A DNA stretch of 37,224 nt. Source: UKL13-2 sp036394575 (GTDB lineage Bacteria; Pseudomonadota; Gammaproteobacteria; Burkholderiales; Usitatibacteraceae). Location: assembly GCA_036394575.1 (NCBI GenBank), contig DASWEY010000023.1, positions 1-37,224 on the forward strand, read 5' to 3'. This document shows, piece by piece, positions 24,838 to 32,642 of the stretch (its first letter is position 1; each line of letters starts with the position of its first letter). A program made the position numbers and the translations under genes. Below the pieces are notes generated by a model. It saw nothing but the letters and a program-made list of their open reading frames with translations. It was not told the DNA's origin and made no database searches.

Positions 24838-25227
24838 ATGCGATCCTTCCTTCACATCCGTGCTCGCCTGGTCCTGCAAGTCGCCATCCTGGCGATCCTG
24901 TTTGCAGCCTTGTCCCCGGCCGCGAATATCTGGCGTGCGAAGTCGCAGCCCGGTCTGTTCGCGGAAATGTGTACCTCGCTGGGATTCGCCAAAGTCGCGA
25001 TCGATGGCGCTACCACACCGACACCGGCTATGCCGGAGAAGCGCGCACCTCATTGCGCATGGTGTCTTGCCTCGGCGACGTGGCTGGCGTTGCCGGGCAC
25101 GACATCGATAGATTTTATCCAGGCCACCGGTAGCAATCGTTCCCCGGTATTTTTTTCGCAACCTCCGTCCTTGTCACGCCTGCACGCGTTCGCGTGGGCG
25201 CAAGCTCCCCCGCCATTTCCTGATTGA
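24838..25227 (+). CDS. DUF2946 family exported/membrane protein
   Basis: A 129-residue protein with an N-terminal hydrophobic helix (LVLQVAILAILFAALSPAANI) and the DUF2946 arrangement: a Cys in FAEMCTSLG and a His-Cys cluster HCAWCLAS, followed by a second hydrophobic stretch. DUF2946 genes are often found beside copper-related and TonB receptor genes, suggesting metal handling; the pair of Cys with His fits metal binding. The frame opens at 24766, but the signal-like helix supports the ATG at 24838. The next gene lies 69 bases downstream on the same strand. Confidence 0.7.
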   Translation: MRSFLHIRARLVLQVAILAILFAALSPAANIWRAKSQPGLFAEMCTSLGFAKVAIDGATTPTPAMPEKRAPHCAWCLASATWLALPGTTSIDFIQATGSNRSPVFFSQPPSLSRLHAFAWAQAPPPFPD

Positions 25228-25296
25228 CGCGCATTTTACTTGCCCGCTTGCGCTTGCGCGTGAGCGGCGCTGTTCAATTCAATCCAGGAAAATTCA

Positions 25297-26253
25297 ATGA
25301 AATTTCGTTTCTTCGCGCTCGCCGCCCTTGGCGCAAGCATGGTCTCGCCGTCGTCAAGCTGGGCATGCTCAAGTTGTGGCTGTATTCTCGATTCCGACTG
25401 GGCCAGCCAAGGTTATTCGGTCGACGGTGGACTGCGCTTTGACGCCCGTTTCGACTATTTCAATCAAAACCAGCTGCGTACCGGAACCGGAAAGTTTGAT
25501 CGCGCCGGCGCCCCGATACCAAACGACCGAGAACTCCAGCAATCAACCATCAACCGTAATCTGATGTTGGGGTTTGACTACAGCGCAAATCCAATATGGG
25601 GCGTCAATGTGCAACTGCCCGCGTTCGACCGGCCGCACACGACCATCGCGCCGGACGATGACGCCGTTTCAAGCTCCCGCTCGCGATCAGTCGGCGATAT
25701 CCGCGTACTGGGCCGGTATCAGGGCGTAGCGAGCGACGGCTCGGTGGGCGTGCAATTCGGATTGAAGCTGCCTACCGGACGCAGGAACTACAATTTTTCC
25801 AATGGCCCGCAGACGGACAATCCGCTGGACCGTGGATTGCAACCCGGAACCGGCACGACGGATGCCTTGCTCGGTGCCTACCATTTTGGCGCGCTGAGCG
25901 ATGACTTGAGCTACTTTGCGAATGTGCTGGCGCAAATACCGTTGAATGCCAGGGATGGCTTCAAGCCGGGCGCAGGCGTCAATGTGAATATGGGCATCCG
26001 CTATCGGGCCAACGGTTTCATTACGCCGCAATTGCAGATCAACGCGCGCGCAGAGCGACGCGAATCGGGTGCAAACGCGGACATCGACAACAGCGGCGCA
26101 ACATTGGTGAATATCAGCCCGGGTGTCGGCATTCAGTTGACAAAAGCCGTGCAGGCGTACGGATATTTGCAGGTGCCGATTTACCAGCGCGTCAACGGCT
26201 TGCAGCTTGAGCCGCGTTACACCGTATCGGTCGGCTTGCGCTGGATGATGTAG
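25297..26253 (+). CDS. outer-membrane beta-barrel-type protein with CSSCGC motif
   Basis: A 318-residue exported protein. Signal peptide MKFRFFALAALGASMVSPSSSWA, then CSSCGCILDSDW at the mature N-terminus, followed by alternating strands with aromatic ends (GLRFDARFDYFNQNQL, SVGVQFGLKLPTGRRNY, YTVSVGLRW) and a final aromatic-hydrophobic strand typical of barrels. It resembles proteins annotated as outer-membrane transporters or MetA-pathway channels. The three Cys at the mature start may bind metal or attach a cofactor. Association with DUF2946 upstream points to metal transport, but this is inference. Confidence 0.7.
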   Translation: MKFRFFALAALGASMVSPSSSWACSSCGCILDSDWASQGYSVDGGLRFDARFDYFNQNQLRTGTGKFDRAGAPIPNDRELQQSTINRNLMLGFDYSANPIWGVNVQLPAFDRPHTTIAPDDDAVSSSRSRSVGDIRVLGRYQGVASDGSVGVQFGLKLPTGRRNYNFSNGPQTDNPLDRGLQPGTGTTDALLGAYHFGALSDDLSYFANVLAQIPLNARDGFKPGAGVNVNMGIRYRANGFITPQLQINARAERRESGANADIDNSGATLVNISPGVGIQLTKAVQAYGYLQVPIYQRVNGLQLEPRYTVSVGLRWMM

Positions 26254-26285
26254 CTGGGCGCGCCGCGCCCGTTAGTGCGGTTACG

Positions 26286-26316
26286 ACTACCCGTCTGTGG
26301 AAAACAGATGGGTAGT
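26286..26316. other. strong hairpin between convergent genes
   Basis: Arms ACTACCCGTCTGT and ACAGATGGGTAGT around a five-base loop, 13 pairs with one G-T. It lies between the ends of two convergent genes and could end transcription from both sides, though no T-tract adjoins it. Confidence 0.5.
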
Positions 26317-26344
26317 AGGGGATATATCCTTGTTGCGCTGCGCA

Positions 26345-27172
26345 CTACTGCGGCACCACTGCATCCGCCAGCGCGATCCGCTTCATCAGCCGCCGCTGCG
26401 AAGCATCGAAATCCTTGCGCGCATGGGTGGAGCAGCGGTTGTCCCACATCAGGATGTCGCCGACCTGCCAATGGTGCTCATAGATGAAGCGCGGTTGCTC
26501 GCAATGGTCGCTGATCAGGGTCAGCAGTTCGCGGCTTTCGCCTTCGGGCATGCCGATGACCTGGTCGGTCATCAGGCGCGATACGAACAGCGATTTGCGG
26601 CCGGTCTCGGGGATGGTGCGCACTACCGGGTGAATGGCGCTCTGTGCCTCTTCATCGATCTTCTTGGCTGCCGCGCTGGTGGCGCCGTAGTCGTAGGTGT
26701 TGAGCGCCTTGCGGCCGTCGACCTTTTCCTTGATGGTCTCGGGCAGGGTTTCGTAAGCCGTATACATATTGGCAAAGCAGGTTTCGCCGCCCCGGTCGGG
26801 GATTTCGATCGCGTGCAATGCCGTGGCACGCGTCGGCTTTTTCTGGTGCACGCGGTCGAAATGGAATGACAGTTCACCATCCGGCAGCGAGCCCACCAGC
26901 TGGCCGTTTTCGCGGATGTTGGAAATGATCATCACCTCCTGACGCGTCGACAGCGGGCTCAGCTTGCGCGCGTTTTCAATCGTTCCCATGCGCGACATGA
27001 AATCGACGAACTCGTCATCGGACAGCACCGTTGGGCAGCGGATCAGCATCACCAGATGTTGGTACCAGGCTTGGTTGAAAGCGTCGCGATCGGCATCGCT
27101 GAAATTGCGCGGGTCGAAGCCGACGGCCTCGGCGCCGATCACCGGGCTCAGGGGACGGAAGGTTAATGCCAT
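26345..27172 (-). CDS. TauD/TfdA family Fe(II)/2-oxoglutarate dioxygenase (copy 1)
   Basis: A 275-residue enzyme of the TauD/TfdA family. The iron facial triad is His104-x-Asp106 in LSFHFDR and His250 in NRCSTHARKDF; Arg261 or Arg265 in RRLMKR binds the 2-oxoglutarate carboxylate. Members hydroxylate a C-H bond beside a sulfonate, ether, carboxylate or similar group using O2 and 2-oxoglutarate. GGAGA before the ATG sets the start. It is the last gene of the cluster with SDR and aldehyde dehydrogenase, and a clear paralogue of the gene at 30093-30986. Substrate unknown. Confidence 0.9.
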   Translation of the reverse strand: MALTFRPLSPVIGAEAVGFDPRNFSDADRDAFNQAWYQHLVMLIRCPTVLSDDEFVDFMSRMGTIENARKLSPLSTRQEVMIISNIRENGQLVGSLPDGELSFHFDRVHQKKPTRATALHAIEIPDRGGETCFANMYTAYETLPETIKEKVDGRKALNTYDYGATSAAAKKIDEEAQSAIHPVVRTIPETGRKSLFVSRLMTDQVIGMPEGESRELLTLISDHCEQPRFIYEHHWQVGDILMWDNRCSTHARKDFDASQRRLMKRIALADAVVPQ

Positions 27173-27248
27173 GGTGTTCTCCTTGCTTTGTTTTTTAGAC
27201 GGCTTAACGCCGACCGCAATAAAAGAGATGCCATCAAAACTCCAGGGC

Positions 27249-27335
27249 TGTCATCGCGGATTTAGTCCGCGATCCAATTTTTGTGGCGACGCAGTAGTGA
27301 CGAAATTGGGCCCCGGACTGAATCCGGGGCGACAA
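27249..27335. repeat. dispersed repeat family B, full copy
   Basis: Halves tgtcatcgcggatttagtcc/gcgatccaatttttgtgg and cgaaattgggccccggactg/aatccggggcgacaa. It lies between the dioxygenase and the aldehyde dehydrogenase. Confidence 0.85.
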
Positions 27336-27383
27336 TTCAAGTTTGCAATCCATCGACTTGATTAACGCCCTTGCACAAAACCC

Positions 27384-28874
27384 TCAATACGCCACATTGA
27401 TATTCTTGATCTGCGTATAACTCATCAACTCGCCGATCGAATGCTCGCGCCCGATGCCGCTGTCCTTGTAGCCGCCGAAGGGCGCGCCCTTGAAGCGTTT
27501 GCCGCCGTGGCCGTTGATCCACACATAGCCTGCTTCCACCGCGTCGGCCATGCGCATGGCGGTGCCGATATCATTGGTCCAGATATTGGCGCAGAGGCCG
27601 AACTCGACGTCGTTGACCTCGCGCAGCATGGCGGCTTCATCGTCCCAGCTCAGCACGCCCATCACCGGGCCGAAGATTTCTTCCTGCTCGATTTTCATGC
27701 CGTGCTTCACGCCGTCGAAAATCGTGGCATCGACGAAGTAACCTTTTTTCAGTTGCTCGCCGGGCGCATGGCCGCCGCCGTAAACGAGTTTGGCGCCTTC
27801 CTTTTTGCCGGACTCGATATAGGCCATCACGCGGTTGTAGTGCTCGCGGGTGATGACGGGGCCCATTTGCGTGGTTTCGAGTTCGGGCAGGCCGATGCGG
27901 ATTTTTTTCACGCGCTCAATCACGGCGGCCATGAACTGGTCGTGAATCTTCTTGTGCACGAACACCCGCGAGTTGGAGCCGCAGGATTGGCCCTGCGAGA
28001 CCGTGAAGTTCATGCCGGCGACGGCTGCCGCGGCGGCTTTGTCGATATCCACATCCGGATAAATGATCAACGGATTCTTGCCGCCCAGCTCCAGGCTCAC
28101 GTTCTTGATGCCGGCGCTGGCCATGATGGCCTTGCCGGTTTCCACGCTTCCCGTGAAAGCGATGCGCCGCACATCCTTATGGCGTGTCAGCGGCGCGCCG
28201 CAGTTGGGGCCGTCGCCGGTGACGATGTTCACCACACCGGGCGGGAAGTGTTCCTGGATCAGCTTGCCCATCAGCAGCGCGGACAAGGGCGTCTGCTCGG
28301 CCGGTTTCAGGATCACGGTATTGCCGGCCACCAGTCCTGGCGCAATCTTGCCGGCGGCAAACGAAATCGGATGATTGAAGGGAATGATGCGCGCCACCAC
28401 GCCATAAGGTTCGGGGCGGGTGTAATCGAGGCCGCCGCCGGGCGTGGGAATGGTCTCGCCTTTCATTTCCATGCCGAGGCCGCCGAAGAAATCGTGCAGC
28501 GAGGCGCCTTTTTTGGCGTCGTCGATCATCGGCAAAAACGCATTGCCGCTGTCGAGCGCATCGAGCATGCCGAACTCGCGCGCCATGCCGCGCACCGCGC
28601 CGGCGAAGGCCTTGCAATGCTTGACGCGCTCATCGACATGCATCCTGCTCCACGCCGGGAACGCGGCCTTGCCGGCCTCCACCGCGAGCTGGATGTCTTG
28701 CGCATTGCCGTCCGGCACTGCGGCCAGGGGCTCGTCATAGGCGGGGTTGAGCGTGGTGTAGCGCTTGCCCGAGCGGCTCTCCACCCATTTGCCGCCGATC
28801 ATCATTTTCCAGCCCTGCGTTTCCTGCTCGGCCATTTGCAGGACTTGCGCGCCGAAAGCGTCTGCGAGATTCAT
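27384..28874 (-). CDS. aldehyde dehydrogenase family protein
   Basis: A 496-residue NAD(P)+-dependent aldehyde dehydrogenase. Visible: FNHP in the oxyanion/NAD region (166-169), FTGSVETGK (Rossmann loop, 240-248), catalytic base Glu262 in SLELGGKNP and nucleophile Cys298 in SQGQSCGSNS, and EEIFGPVMGV with the C-terminal GGYKDSGIGREHS. It oxidises an aldehyde to the acid. An upstream open frame begins inside the SDR gene; the ATG at 28874, with AAGGAA seven bases before it, is the start. It follows the SDR by 34 bases, so the two form an operon that may turn an alcohol to an acid in two steps. Confidence 0.94.
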   Translation of the reverse strand: MNLADAFGAQVLQMAEQETQGWKMMIGGKWVESRSGKRYTTLNPAYDEPLAAVPDGNAQDIQLAVEAGKAAFPAWSRMHVDERVKHCKAFAGAVRGMAREFGMLDALDSGNAFLPMIDDAKKGASLHDFFGGLGMEMKGETIPTPGGGLDYTRPEPYGVVARIIPFNHPISFAAGKIAPGLVAGNTVILKPAEQTPLSALLMGKLIQEHFPPGVVNIVTGDGPNCGAPLTRHKDVRRIAFTGSVETGKAIMASAGIKNVSLELGGKNPLIIYPDVDIDKAAAAAVAGMNFTVSQGQSCGSNSRVFVHKKIHDQFMAAVIERVKKIRIGLPELETTQMGPVITREHYNRVMAYIESGKKEGAKLVYGGGHAPGEQLKKGYFVDATIFDGVKHGMKIEQEEIFGPVMGVLSWDDEAAMLREVNDVEFGLCANIWTNDIGTAMRMADAVEAGYVWINGHGGKRFKGAPFGGYKDSGIGREHSIGELMSYTQIKNINVAY

Positions 28875-28908
28875 GTCGATTCCTTTGAAAGTGTTCGGCT
28901 CAATGCGC

Positions 28909-29676
28909 TCAATGCATGCAGGAGCCACCGTCGACCACCAGGGTCTGACCGGTGATGAAGTCGCTGTCGGCGGAGGCAAAGAACACCACCGCGCCGGTCA
29001 AATCTTCCGGCGTCTGCACGCGCTTCAGCGCGCGCGCATTGGCGGCAGCGGCGCGCATTTTCAGCACATCGTCGTCGGGATTTTCTTCCGACAGGGTGCT
29101 GCCGGGCGCCACGCAATTGACGCAGATGCCGTCCTTGCCAACTTCATTGGCGAGCGTCTTGGTGAAGCCGAGAATGCCGGCTTTCGAGGTCACGTAATGG
29201 ATGCGGCTGGGCGAGCCTTTCAGCGCGGTGCCGGAGCTGACATTGATAATCTTGCCGTAACCCTGCGCGCGCATCTGCGGCACCACCGCGCGGCTGGCCA
29301 GCCAGGTGCCTTTGACGTTCACGCTCATCATGCGGTCCCATTCGTCGACTGTGATCTGGTCGAAGGGCGAGCGCGACATCGGCACCGTGGCGAAGATGGC
29401 GGCATTGTTGACCAGCACATCGATGCGGCCGAATTTGGCGATGGCCTGCGCGGCCATATTGTTGACGCTGGCTTCATTGGCGACATCGGTTTGTACGGCG
29501 ATGGCATGTTTGCCCGCTGCCGTTAATTCCGCCGCCAGCGCTTCGCCGGCCTTGCCGTCGAGTTCGGCGATCACGATCTTCGCGCCTTCAGTCGCGAGAC
29601 GTTGTGCATAGGCCTTACCGATGCCATGTCCACCGCCCGTAATGATTGCCACACGTCCATCCAGTCTGCCTGCCAT
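28909..29676 (-). CDS. SDR family oxidoreductase
   Basis: A 255-residue classical short-chain dehydrogenase. NAD(P)-binding TGGGHGIG (13-20), Asp40 after the second strand favouring NAD+, NNAAI (90-94), and the catalytic Ser148, Tyr161 and Lys165 in INVSSG and YVTSKAG. The ending DFITGQTLVVDGGSCMH is typical. It interconverts an alcohol and a ketone or aldehyde. GAGGA eight bases ahead of the ATG. Immediately upstream of the aldehyde dehydrogenase. Confidence 0.93.
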   Translation of the reverse strand: MAGRLDGRVAIITGGGHGIGKAYAQRLATEGAKIVIAELDGKAGEALAAELTAAGKHAIAVQTDVANEASVNNMAAQAIAKFGRIDVLVNNAAIFATVPMSRSPFDQITVDEWDRMMSVNVKGTWLASRAVVPQMRAQGYGKIINVSSGTALKGSPSRIHYVTSKAGILGFTKTLANEVGKDGICVNCVAPGSTLSEENPDDDVLKMRAAAANARALKRVQTPEDLTGAVVFFASADSDFITGQTLVVDGGSCMH

Positions 29677-29732
29677 TGCGGATCCTCGTTGATGGTTATG
29701 GGTGTTGCTAATTTACGTAATTTTTACGATGC

Positions 29733-29820
29733 TGTAGCCCGGATGCAGCACAGCGAAATCCGGGGTCGCGCGCAATTTGAGGTGCCCCCCTCGATTGCGC
29801 TGCGCCACATCGAGGCTACG
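29733..29820. repeat. dispersed palindromic repeat family D, copy 2
   Basis: Arms gtagcccggatgcagcacag and ctgcgccacatcgaggctac with cctcgattgcg between. Related to 22980-23064. First of three repeats in the 416-base gap 29677-30092. Confidence 0.7.
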
Positions 29821-29847
29821 GTGTTGCGACTGCGTTATTGAATTTAG

Positions 29848-29907
29848 AACTCCAGCATTGGCGCGGTGTTTGGAGCATTTTTGCCCCGAAAGGCGCGCCG
29901 AATGGCG
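29848..29907 (+). repeat. dispersed repeat family A, copy 4
   Basis: It begins aactccagcattggcgcggt and ends gccccgaaaggcgcgccgaa, in the same gap as repeat D copy 2 and a repeat B copy. Nothing else was seen in the gap. Confidence 0.75.
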
Positions 29908-29957
29908 TTCTACGGTTTTGAAAACTGGCATAACTTGAACAACTAAAAAAGAGGCTA

Positions 29958-30043
29958 TGTCGCCCCGGATTTAGTCCGGGGCCCAATTTTGCTCGCACTC
30001 GCGTGGTACCGAAATTGGATCCCGGACTAAATCCCGGATGACA
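29958..30043. repeat. dispersed repeat family B, full copy
   Basis: Halves tgtcgccccggatttagtcc/ggggcccaattttgctcg and accgaaattggatcccggac/taaatcccggatgacaa. It stands between the SDR and the second dioxygenase. Confidence 0.85.
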
Positions 30044-30092
30044 ACTCGAGGATCTGCGCTACCGCTACGTTGCAAAGGATGCGGCACCTGCC

Positions 30093-30986
30093 TCAAACCG
30101 CCAGCAAAAACGGCTTCTCCCCCTTCACCGTCACGCGGCGCAATTTGCGCAAATGCCGGTCGTCGAAATCGCGGCGCGCGTGCAGGGTGCAGCGGTTGTC
30201 CCAGATCAGCACATCGCCCACCTGCCAGCGATGCTCATACTGGAATTCGGGATTCTCCTGATGATCGAATACCCGTTTCAGCAGCGCATCGCTGTCGGCG
30301 CGCGGCATATCGACGATGTATTCGGTCATCAAGCGGTTCACATAGAGCGAGCGACGGCCGGTGGCCGGATGAGTGCGGAACACCGGATGCGCGAAGGAGC
30401 GGGCGGTGATCGAGGAACCGGTCTCGATGCGCGCTTTTACATTGCTGGCGCCATAGCCGGGTTCATAGCTGTTCATGGCCGCCTTGCCATCGAGTTGCGA
30501 TTTCAAGTCCGCGGGCAGGGCGTCGTAGGCCGCGTACATGCTGGCGAAAATGGTTTCGCCGCCTGCGGGCGGAATCGCCAGCGCATGCAGCAGGGCGGCA
30601 TTGCAGGGCTGCTCGAGATAGCACATGTCCGAATGGAAAAACATTTCGCCATCGGGCAGGGCGCCGACGTACTTGCCGTCTTTCTTCTCGTTGGTGATGT
30701 ACATGATCGCGGGATGCGTCGTGCCCTCGAAATGCTTGAGGGTGTGCGCCAGCTGGCCGAAGCGCTCGGCGAAGACGACCTGCTGCATATCGTCGAGCTG
30801 CTGGCCGCGAAACAGCAGCACGCCGTGGTCGTGCCAGACCTCCTCGATGGCGGCGAAGGTGGCGCTGTCGATAAAGCCGGACAAATTGAGGCCGGTGATC
30901 TCCGCGCCGATATGCGGCGCCAGTTTACGCACCTCGAAGTGCGCATCGATGCGTTCCTGGCCGTCGAGCGCGGCCTGCCTGGGCAA
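30093..30986 (-). CDS. TauD/TfdA family Fe(II)/2-oxoglutarate dioxygenase (copy 2)
   Basis: A 297-residue dioxygenase paralogous to the gene at 26345-27172: both share GGET(I/C)FA(S/N)MY, YEH(R/H)WQVGD, WDNRC and LHAR/THAR-DF. The iron triad is His118-x-Asp120 in FFHSDMCY and His269 in CTLHARRDF; Arg283 or Arg284 binds 2-oxoglutarate. The start is uncertain: the frame opens with TTG at 30986 and GGAGG lies 14 bases before it, farther than usual. The first 20 residues before FEVRKLAPHIGAEI are outside the family core. It is the first minus-strand gene of the cluster with SDR and aldehyde dehydrogenase. Substrate unknown. Confidence 0.88.
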   Translation of the reverse strand: MPRQAALDGQERIDAHFEVRKLAPHIGAEITGLNLSGFIDSATFAAIEEVWHDHGVLLFRGQQLDDMQQVVFAERFGQLAHTLKHFEGTTHPAIMYITNEKKDGKYVGALPDGEMFFHSDMCYLEQPCNAALLHALAIPPAGGETIFASMYAAYDALPADLKSQLDGKAAMNSYEPGYGASNVKARIETGSSITARSFAHPVFRTHPATGRRSLYVNRLMTEYIVDMPRADSDALLKRVFDHQENPEFQYEHRWQVGDVLIWDNRCTLHARRDFDDRHLRKLRRVTVKGEKPFLLAV

Positions 30987-31434
30987 GGTATCCGTGATGT
31001 CCTCCGTGGCTTATTTATTTATCGCGCGTTGCGCGGTAATTTTTTATGTTGTGCTGCATCCTAGTCCGCGCCGGCGATTCGCGTCAATCATGGATTCCGG
31101 CAGGCGGAACCATTGCTCATATATCGGAAATGCCGACCTGAATTTTCAGCGGCTTCTTGCCGCGCCCGCCTGTTTCCGGGGCGTCGCGCGGGGCGGCGTT
31201 TCATAGCGGCCGGGCGTTGTTTTTCGCATGCGCAAATGCCCACGTTCCGTTATGCAGCACATCTACCCGGAGCGCGGAATTTGGATTAACTTAGACGCTG
31301 CAAAAAAAGCAAAAAAAGTTTCACCGTTTGCCCGCCATTGATCGTTTTCGGAGCGACGGCGCGGCATCGCTCACGCGGTTGGCGATGCCGCTTCCACGCT
31401 GTTTTTTTATGCTGTTTCCTACTTCAGGTTGGTC
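30987..31434. other. 448-base intergenic region with a leader hairpin
   Basis: Between two divergent genes. It holds a perfect 10-base stem (31361-31391) followed by seven Ts, and little else. Open frames on the plus strand here lack family similarity and a ribosome site. No regulator gene is visible. Confidence 0.5.
31361..31408 (+). promoter_or_regulatory. hairpin in the leader of the Bug receptor gene
   Basis: Arms GCGGCATCGC and GCGATGCCGC around an 11-base loop, then ttccacgctg and seven Ts, 26 bases ahead of the start codon. The Ts are 10 bases from the stem, so it is not a standard terminator; an attenuator is possible. Confidence 0.35.
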
Positions 31435-32415
31435 ATGATGGTTTTGCGCAAATTATTGTTCATTTCATTCTCTGTTCTCGCTATCGCCCATTCCCCCGCT
31501 GCCCTCGCGCAGTCCAAGGATGGCTATCCCAACAAACCGATCAAGTTCATCGTCACTTACCCGCCCGGCGGCGGCAACGACATCATCGCGCGCCTGCTGG
31601 CGCAGAAGATGACCGAATCGATGGGGCAACCGGTGCTGGTCGACAACCGCGCCGGCGCCGGCGGCACCATCGGCGCGGCGGCCGCGGCGAAATCGCCGGC
31701 CGACGGTTACACCATCGTGCTGGTGTCGCCGCCGTTCGTGATGGCGCCCTCGCTGTATACCAACCTGCCCTACGACACCGCCAAGGACCTGGTGCCGGTG
31801 ACAGTGATCGGCGCGACGCCTAATGTGCTGGTGGTGCATCCCTCGCTGCCGGTGAAATCGGTGGCGGAGCTGATCGCGTATGCGCGCGCCAACCCCACCG
31901 CCGTCAGCGCCGCCACCTTGGGCAGCGCGACCACCCAGCATCTGGCCGGCGCCATGTTCAACTACCAGGCCAAGACCGATGTGCTGCTGGTGCCCTACAA
32001 AGGCAGCGCGCCGGGCATGAATGATCTGCTGGCCGGGCAGGTGCAGATGATGTTCAACGCCATGCCGTCCACCCTGGGCAACATCAAGAACGGCCAGTTG
32101 CGCGCACTCGGTGTTACCAGCCTGAAGCGCTCACCGCAGGCGCCGGAAATCCCGACCGTCGCCGAAACCCTGCCGGGCTTCGAGGTCTCGACCTGGTATG
32201 GCGTGCTGGCGCCGCTGGGCACGCCGGACGCCATCATCCAGAAGCTGAACTACGAAATCATCAAGGCCGCGCAGGCGCCCGACATCCGCAAAAAACTGGA
32301 AGCGCAGGGCGTCGATCTGCAACTGTCCACGCCGCAAGCGTTTGGCGCGCTGCTGAAATCGGAAACGGCCAAATGGGCCGAGGTGATCCGTGTGACGGGC
32401 GTGAAGGCCGATTAG
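31435..32415 (+). CDS. Bug family tripartite tricarboxylate transporter substrate-binding protein
   Basis: A 326-residue periplasmic receptor. Signal peptide MMVLRKLLFISFSVLAIAHSPAALA, then the Bug core YPNKPIKFIVTYPPGGGNDIIARLLAQKM, with DNRAGAGGTIGAAAAAKSPADGYT and VPYKGSAPGMNDLLAGQVQMMF. The family binds small carboxylates such as citrate or aromatic acids, and works with TctA/TctB membrane proteins or alone as a sensor; none of these is nearby. ATG at 31435 or 31438; the first has AGG at suitable spacing. Length is typical. It stands alone, before a repeat and the ThDP enzyme. Confidence 0.93.
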   Translation: MMVLRKLLFISFSVLAIAHSPAALAQSKDGYPNKPIKFIVTYPPGGGNDIIARLLAQKMTESMGQPVLVDNRAGAGGTIGAAAAAKSPADGYTIVLVSPPFVMAPSLYTNLPYDTAKDLVPVTVIGATPNVLVVHPSLPVKSVAELIAYARANPTAVSAATLGSATTQHLAGAMFNYQAKTDVLLVPYKGSAPGMNDLLAGQVQMMFNAMPSTLGNIKNGQLRALGVTSLKRSPQAPEIPTVAETLPGFEVSTWYGVLAPLGTPDAIIQKLNYEIIKAAQAPDIRKKLEAQGVDLQLSTPQAFGALLKSETAKWAEVIRVTGVKAD

Positions 32416-32508
32416 TTTTTCTAGCAGCTCATTTGGCAACTCATTTTCAACTAAACCAGCAGTCCGGATAAAGCGACGGTACACACGACATATTGGAACC
32501 TCTAAAAA

Positions 32509-32594
32509 CCGTCATTCCAGCGCAGGCTGGAATCCAGTACTTCGTATTCTCAAAACCTACGATGGACTGGGTCCCAGCCTGCGCTGGGACGACG
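32509..32594. repeat. dispersed palindromic repeat family C, copy 2
   Basis: Arms ccgtcattccagcgcaggctg and cagcctgcgctgggacgacg with a centre identical in most bases to 16556-16640 (agtacttcgtat, gatggactgggtc). Confidence 0.85.
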
Positions 32595-32642
32595 AATATT
32601 TGAGGTTTCGATCGGTCCCGAATGTGCCGCGAGGAGAGAGCG

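Noticed and set aside
27441..28955. Long open frame opposite the aldehyde dehydrogenase
   Set aside because: Antisense shadow of a well-supported enzyme; no domain or ribosome site.
7054..30043. Repeats considered as a CRISPR array
   Set aside because: Copies are kilobases apart, palindromic and without regular spacers; no cas genes.
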